This document shows positions 6,269-8,149 of a DNA stretch of 8,149 nucleotides, piece by piece (within the stretch, counting starts at the first letter, position 1; every line of letters begins with the position of its first letter). The position numbers were made by a program, and so were the translations under genes. The notes under the pieces are model-generated. The model was not told the origin of the DNA. It was given only the letters and a program-made list of their open reading frames with translations, and searched no databases. The stretch comes from Planctomycetota bacterium (GTDB lineage Bacteria; Planctomycetota; Phycisphaerae; WQYP01): positions 1-8,149 of the forward strand of contig JAKAZF010000100.1 in NCBI GenBank assembly GCA_021826605.1, read 5' to 3'.

Positions 6269-7489
6269 GTGAATTCGACATGCAACCCACAGCAGATCCT
6301 TGTTATTATGCCCACTTGGCTGGGTGACGCAGTCATGGCCACGCCGTTTCTTTGTGCGTTGCGCCAACTGTTTCCCGCCGCACGCATCAGTTGCCTCGGT
6401 AAAGCTCTGGTGCAGCCCGTGCTTACGGGGCTGCCAATTATTGACGCCGCAGTGTCCTACGCCATTCATAAAACCGGACGCATCAATTACTCTCAAACCG
6501 CCGCGGATCTGCGGAAGCAAAAGTTTGATCTGGCCGTGATTTTGCCCAACAGTTTTCGCTCCGCCTTTCTGGCGTGGCGCGCGGGCGTTCCCCGCCGGCT
6601 GGGCTATAACCGTGATGGTCGCCGGCTGTTGCTGACCGATTATATAAACCCCGCGCCGCGTACGGAATATGAAGTTCGGCTGATGATTCAGCGGCGTGCC
6701 GCGCAGGAATCCATAGCAGCCGACCGCTGGCCTCGCGGGACGACAGTCTTGAATGATCCGCAAAAAATTCCCAGCTGGTATGTCAAGGTCTCTTCCTGGA
6801 ACACGTTTCAGCCGTTGCCGACACTTGATTATTATCTGGATTTAAGCCGCTATCTGGGCAGCGCTCAGCGCGATTCGAGAATGACTCTGGGCATCACCGA
6901 AGGTGAACGAGAGCAAGCCTATTCGGCTCTGACGCAGGCTGGAATTTCCGGCGATGCGCCTTTTATGATGCTTTTCCCCGGTGCTCATTTTGGCTTAGCG
7001 AAATGCTGGCCGCCGGAGCGTTTCGCGGCCGTTGCCGCGGAGGTGGCGCAGGGCCGCATTCGGCCGCCGGCGCATGTGCTTATTGGCGGAGCGGCCGGTG
7101 AAAAGTCGCTGATTGACGCCATCCTGCAGGGCGTCCCACCGGCGCTCGCGGCCCGTGTGATTCCGCTGTATCAGCTTAATAACGGTGCCGGCGTAAGCCT
7201 GGGGGCGATCAAGGAACTGGTGCGCCGCGCCGCCGTGGTGTTATGTAATGACACGGGGCCGCGGCATTTCGCCGCCGCGCTGGATACTCCACTGGTCACT
7301 CTTTTTGGTCCCACCGATCCGCGCTGGGCGGAAATTGGGTACAAAAAAGAACAGCAGATCGCCCTGCCGGTTCCGTGCGGACCGTGCCAGTTGAAAATCT
7401 GCCCGATTGATCATCGGTGCATGACGGGCATTACCGCGGAGATGGTTTTGCGGGCGGTCGATGCGCAGTGGCGGCAGGAGGCGGTATGA
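6269..7489 (+). CDS. GT9 family glycosyltransferase, ADP-heptose:LPS heptosyltransferase II-like
   Basis: The product should move a heptose or similar sugar from a nucleotide donor to a lipopolysaccharide core acceptor at the inner face of the inner membrane. Seen from the GTG start (406 aa): ILVIMPTWLGDAVMATP (10-26), whose GD includes the likely catalytic aspartate D20; LFPGAHFGLAKCWPPERFA (235-253); CNDTGPRHFAAA (326-337) and LFGPTDPRWAEI (345-356), the donor-binding end; and a cysteine-rich PCGPCQLKICPIDHRCM (369-385), typical of WaaF relatives. It is somewhat longer than the usual 350 or so residues, with a looser stretch at about 140-180. The start is inferred. The frame runs back into dxs as far as 5978, but recognisable homology begins only at residue 10. 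GTG 6269 is the last start that keeps the first beta strand, and it has no good Shine-Dalgarno. The gene follows dxs by 133 bases and overlaps the next gene by four. It could be another GT9 with a different sugar, so no symbol is given. Confidence 0.9.
   Translation: MNSTCNPQQILVIMPTWLGDAVMATPFLCALRQLFPAARISCLGKALVQPVLTGLPIIDAAVSYAIHKTGRINYSQTAADLRKQKFDLAVILPNSFRSAFLAWRAGVPRRLGYNRDGRRLLLTDYINPAPRTEYEVRLMIQRRAAQESIAADRWPRGTTVLNDPQKIPSWYVKVSSWNTFQPLPTLDYYLDLSRYLGSAQRDSRMTLGITEGEREQAYSALTQAGISGDAPFMMLFPGAHFGLAKCWPPERFAAVAAEVAQGRIRPPAHVLIGGAAGEKSLIDAILQGVPPALAARVIPLYQLNNGAGVSLGAIKELVRRAAVVLCNDTGPRHFAAALDTPLVTLFGPTDPRWAEIGYKKEQQIALPVPCGPCQLKICPIDHRCMTGITAEMVLRAVDAQWRQEAV
7476..7481 (+). promoter_or_regulatory. 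Strong ribosome binding site of the GT4 gene
   Basis: AGGAGG lies four bases before ATG 7486, inside the end of the GT9 gene. With the ATGA overlap it fixes the start of the next gene and suggests translational coupling. It stands out because dxs and the GT9 gene have only weak or no such site. Confidence 0.8.
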
Positions 7490-8149
7490 AAATAGCTCTG
7501 ATTATTGAACATTTTGATCCCTCACGCGGGGGGGCGGAAAATTACACATTCTGGCTTTCGGAACAATTGGCACGGCGCGGGCACGAGGTTCATGCGCTCT
7601 GTCATGACAGTGCCAGAAAAAGGCATAAATATCAGGCCGCCCATGAGGGGGCATCACACGATATGCAGCGCTCCAGACAAGCCGGAAAATCGCCGGACGT
7701 GCCGGCCCCCGATGGCGTGCATGTGCACCGTCTGCCGGCGATAAAGTTAAGTACGGGCATCGGATTTCGGCAATTTGGTCTTGCCGCTGCAGCCTGGTGT
7801 AAAGCGCATCATCCGGACGTGGCGCATTCCATGACCGTCGCGTGGCCGGGAGACTTATATCATCCTCATGCCGGAGTTTATGCGCGAATTCACCAGCAAT
7901 CGATATCCTCACGCGAAAGCTCTAAAGCCGCTAATCTCAAACGCCTGATGCTGCAATTTTCCAGCAAACAACGCACGCTTCTGACTCTTGAACGCCGCGC
8001 TGCACAAGTCCCCGCTGATCAGCAGCCCTGGAAAATTCTTTGCATCAGCCCCACCATGGAAAAGGATTTCCGATCTCTCTACAACACCGCCGGCAGCAAA
8101 CTGGCGTTGCTTGAAAACCCCATGATGGTTGCACCACCGGACGCAGCGC
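7486..8149 (+). CDS. GT4 family glycosyltransferase, WaaG-like, N-terminal part (cut by window end)
   Basis: The frame is open from ATG 7486 to the window edge, giving 221 residues. It starts with a GT-B N-terminal Rossmann domain: MKIALIIEHFDPSRGGAENYTFWLSEQLARRGHEVHALC, in which the GGAEN loop (15-19) and the RRGHEV turn are characteristic of GT4 enzymes. WPGDLYHPHAGVYARIHQQS (120-139) parallels the H-x-G/A-G-V-Y/H-R acceptor-side segment of WaaG-type lipopolysaccharide core glucosyltransferases. ILCISPTMEKDFRSLY (184-199) is the usual linker strand that ends the N-terminal domain. The C-terminal donor-binding domain with the E-x7-E motif would lie beyond the window. Residues 41-77 form a hydrophilic, His/Arg/Gln-rich segment longer than in typical relatives. 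The ATGA overlap with the GT9 gene and a strong AGGAGG indicate coupled expression. The exact sugar cannot be told. Confidence 0.88.
   Translation, partial: MKIALIIEHFDPSRGGAENYTFWLSEQLARRGHEVHALCHDSARKRHKYQAAHEGASHDMQRSRQAGKSPDVPAPDGVHVHRLPAIKLSTGIGFRQFGLAAAAWCKAHHPDVAHSMTVAWPGDLYHPHAGVYARIHQQSISSRESSKAANLKRLMLQFSSKQRTLLTLERRAAQVPADQQPWKILCISPTMEKDFRSLYNTAGSKLALLENPMMVAPPDAA

Noticed and set aside
6053..6763. A 236-codon minus-strand frame bridging the end of dxs and the start of the GT9 gene
   Set aside because: Both overlapped plus-strand genes are well supported, and the antisense product shows no motif.
1..8149. CRISPR arrays, tRNA or rRNA genes, and intact transposases
   Set aside because: No regularly spaced identical repeats, no cloverleaf-like sequence and no transposase motif were seen on either strand.

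Overview
The window looks like chromosomal DNA from a Gram-negative-type, moderately GC-rich bacterium. A planctomycete, possibly of the Phycisphaerae, is my best guess. The guess rests on three things: the form of the DXS protein (ICESHA and GDAS variants of the usual motifs), an atypical protein-kinase-like protein with a long extra N-terminal region, and lipopolysaccharide-type glycosyltransferases. No rRNA, tRNA or other phylogenetic marker is present, so the assignment is inference only.

Layout. Positions 2-115 hold the 3' end of a plus-strand gene. It converges on a minus-strand gene (235-1806) for an atypical protein kinase-like protein. The convergent gap of about 120 bp carries two small hairpins. 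A 338 bp gap (1807-2144) follows with no convincing gene; it contains a degenerate GAACCGCGGAT-type repeat and two near-palindromic sites next to the kinase start. Positions 2145-3722 (minus) encode a secreted serine carboxypeptidase of family S10 with a full catalytic triad. The region from 3723 to 4179 separates this gene from a divergent plus-strand run: dxs (4180-6135, 1-deoxy-D-xylulose-5-phosphate synthase), a GT9 heptosyltransferase-like protein (6269-7489) and a GT4 glycosyltransferase cut by the window end (7486 onward). The last two overlap by ATGA.

How the genes may work together. DXS makes the first dedicated intermediate of the MEP isoprenoid pathway, which feeds undecaprenyl carrier lipid synthesis among other products. 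The two glycosyltransferases look like lipopolysaccharide core enzymes. The plus-strand run therefore reads as a cell-envelope block. The kinase and the peptidase are transcribed in the opposite direction and have no obvious link to it.

The most unusual structure is a 278 bp element at 3868-4145 just before dxs. It has long outer inverted repeats (31 of 35 positions matching) and, nested inside, an 18 bp inverted repeat plus several smaller hairpins. A plausible promoter ends at its left edge, so most of the dxs leader transcript would be this structure. It may be a miniature inverted-repeat transposable element, a structured RNA leader, or a transposable element that became the leader. The dxs reading frame stays open through the whole element, which would mislead automatic start prediction by 90 codons.
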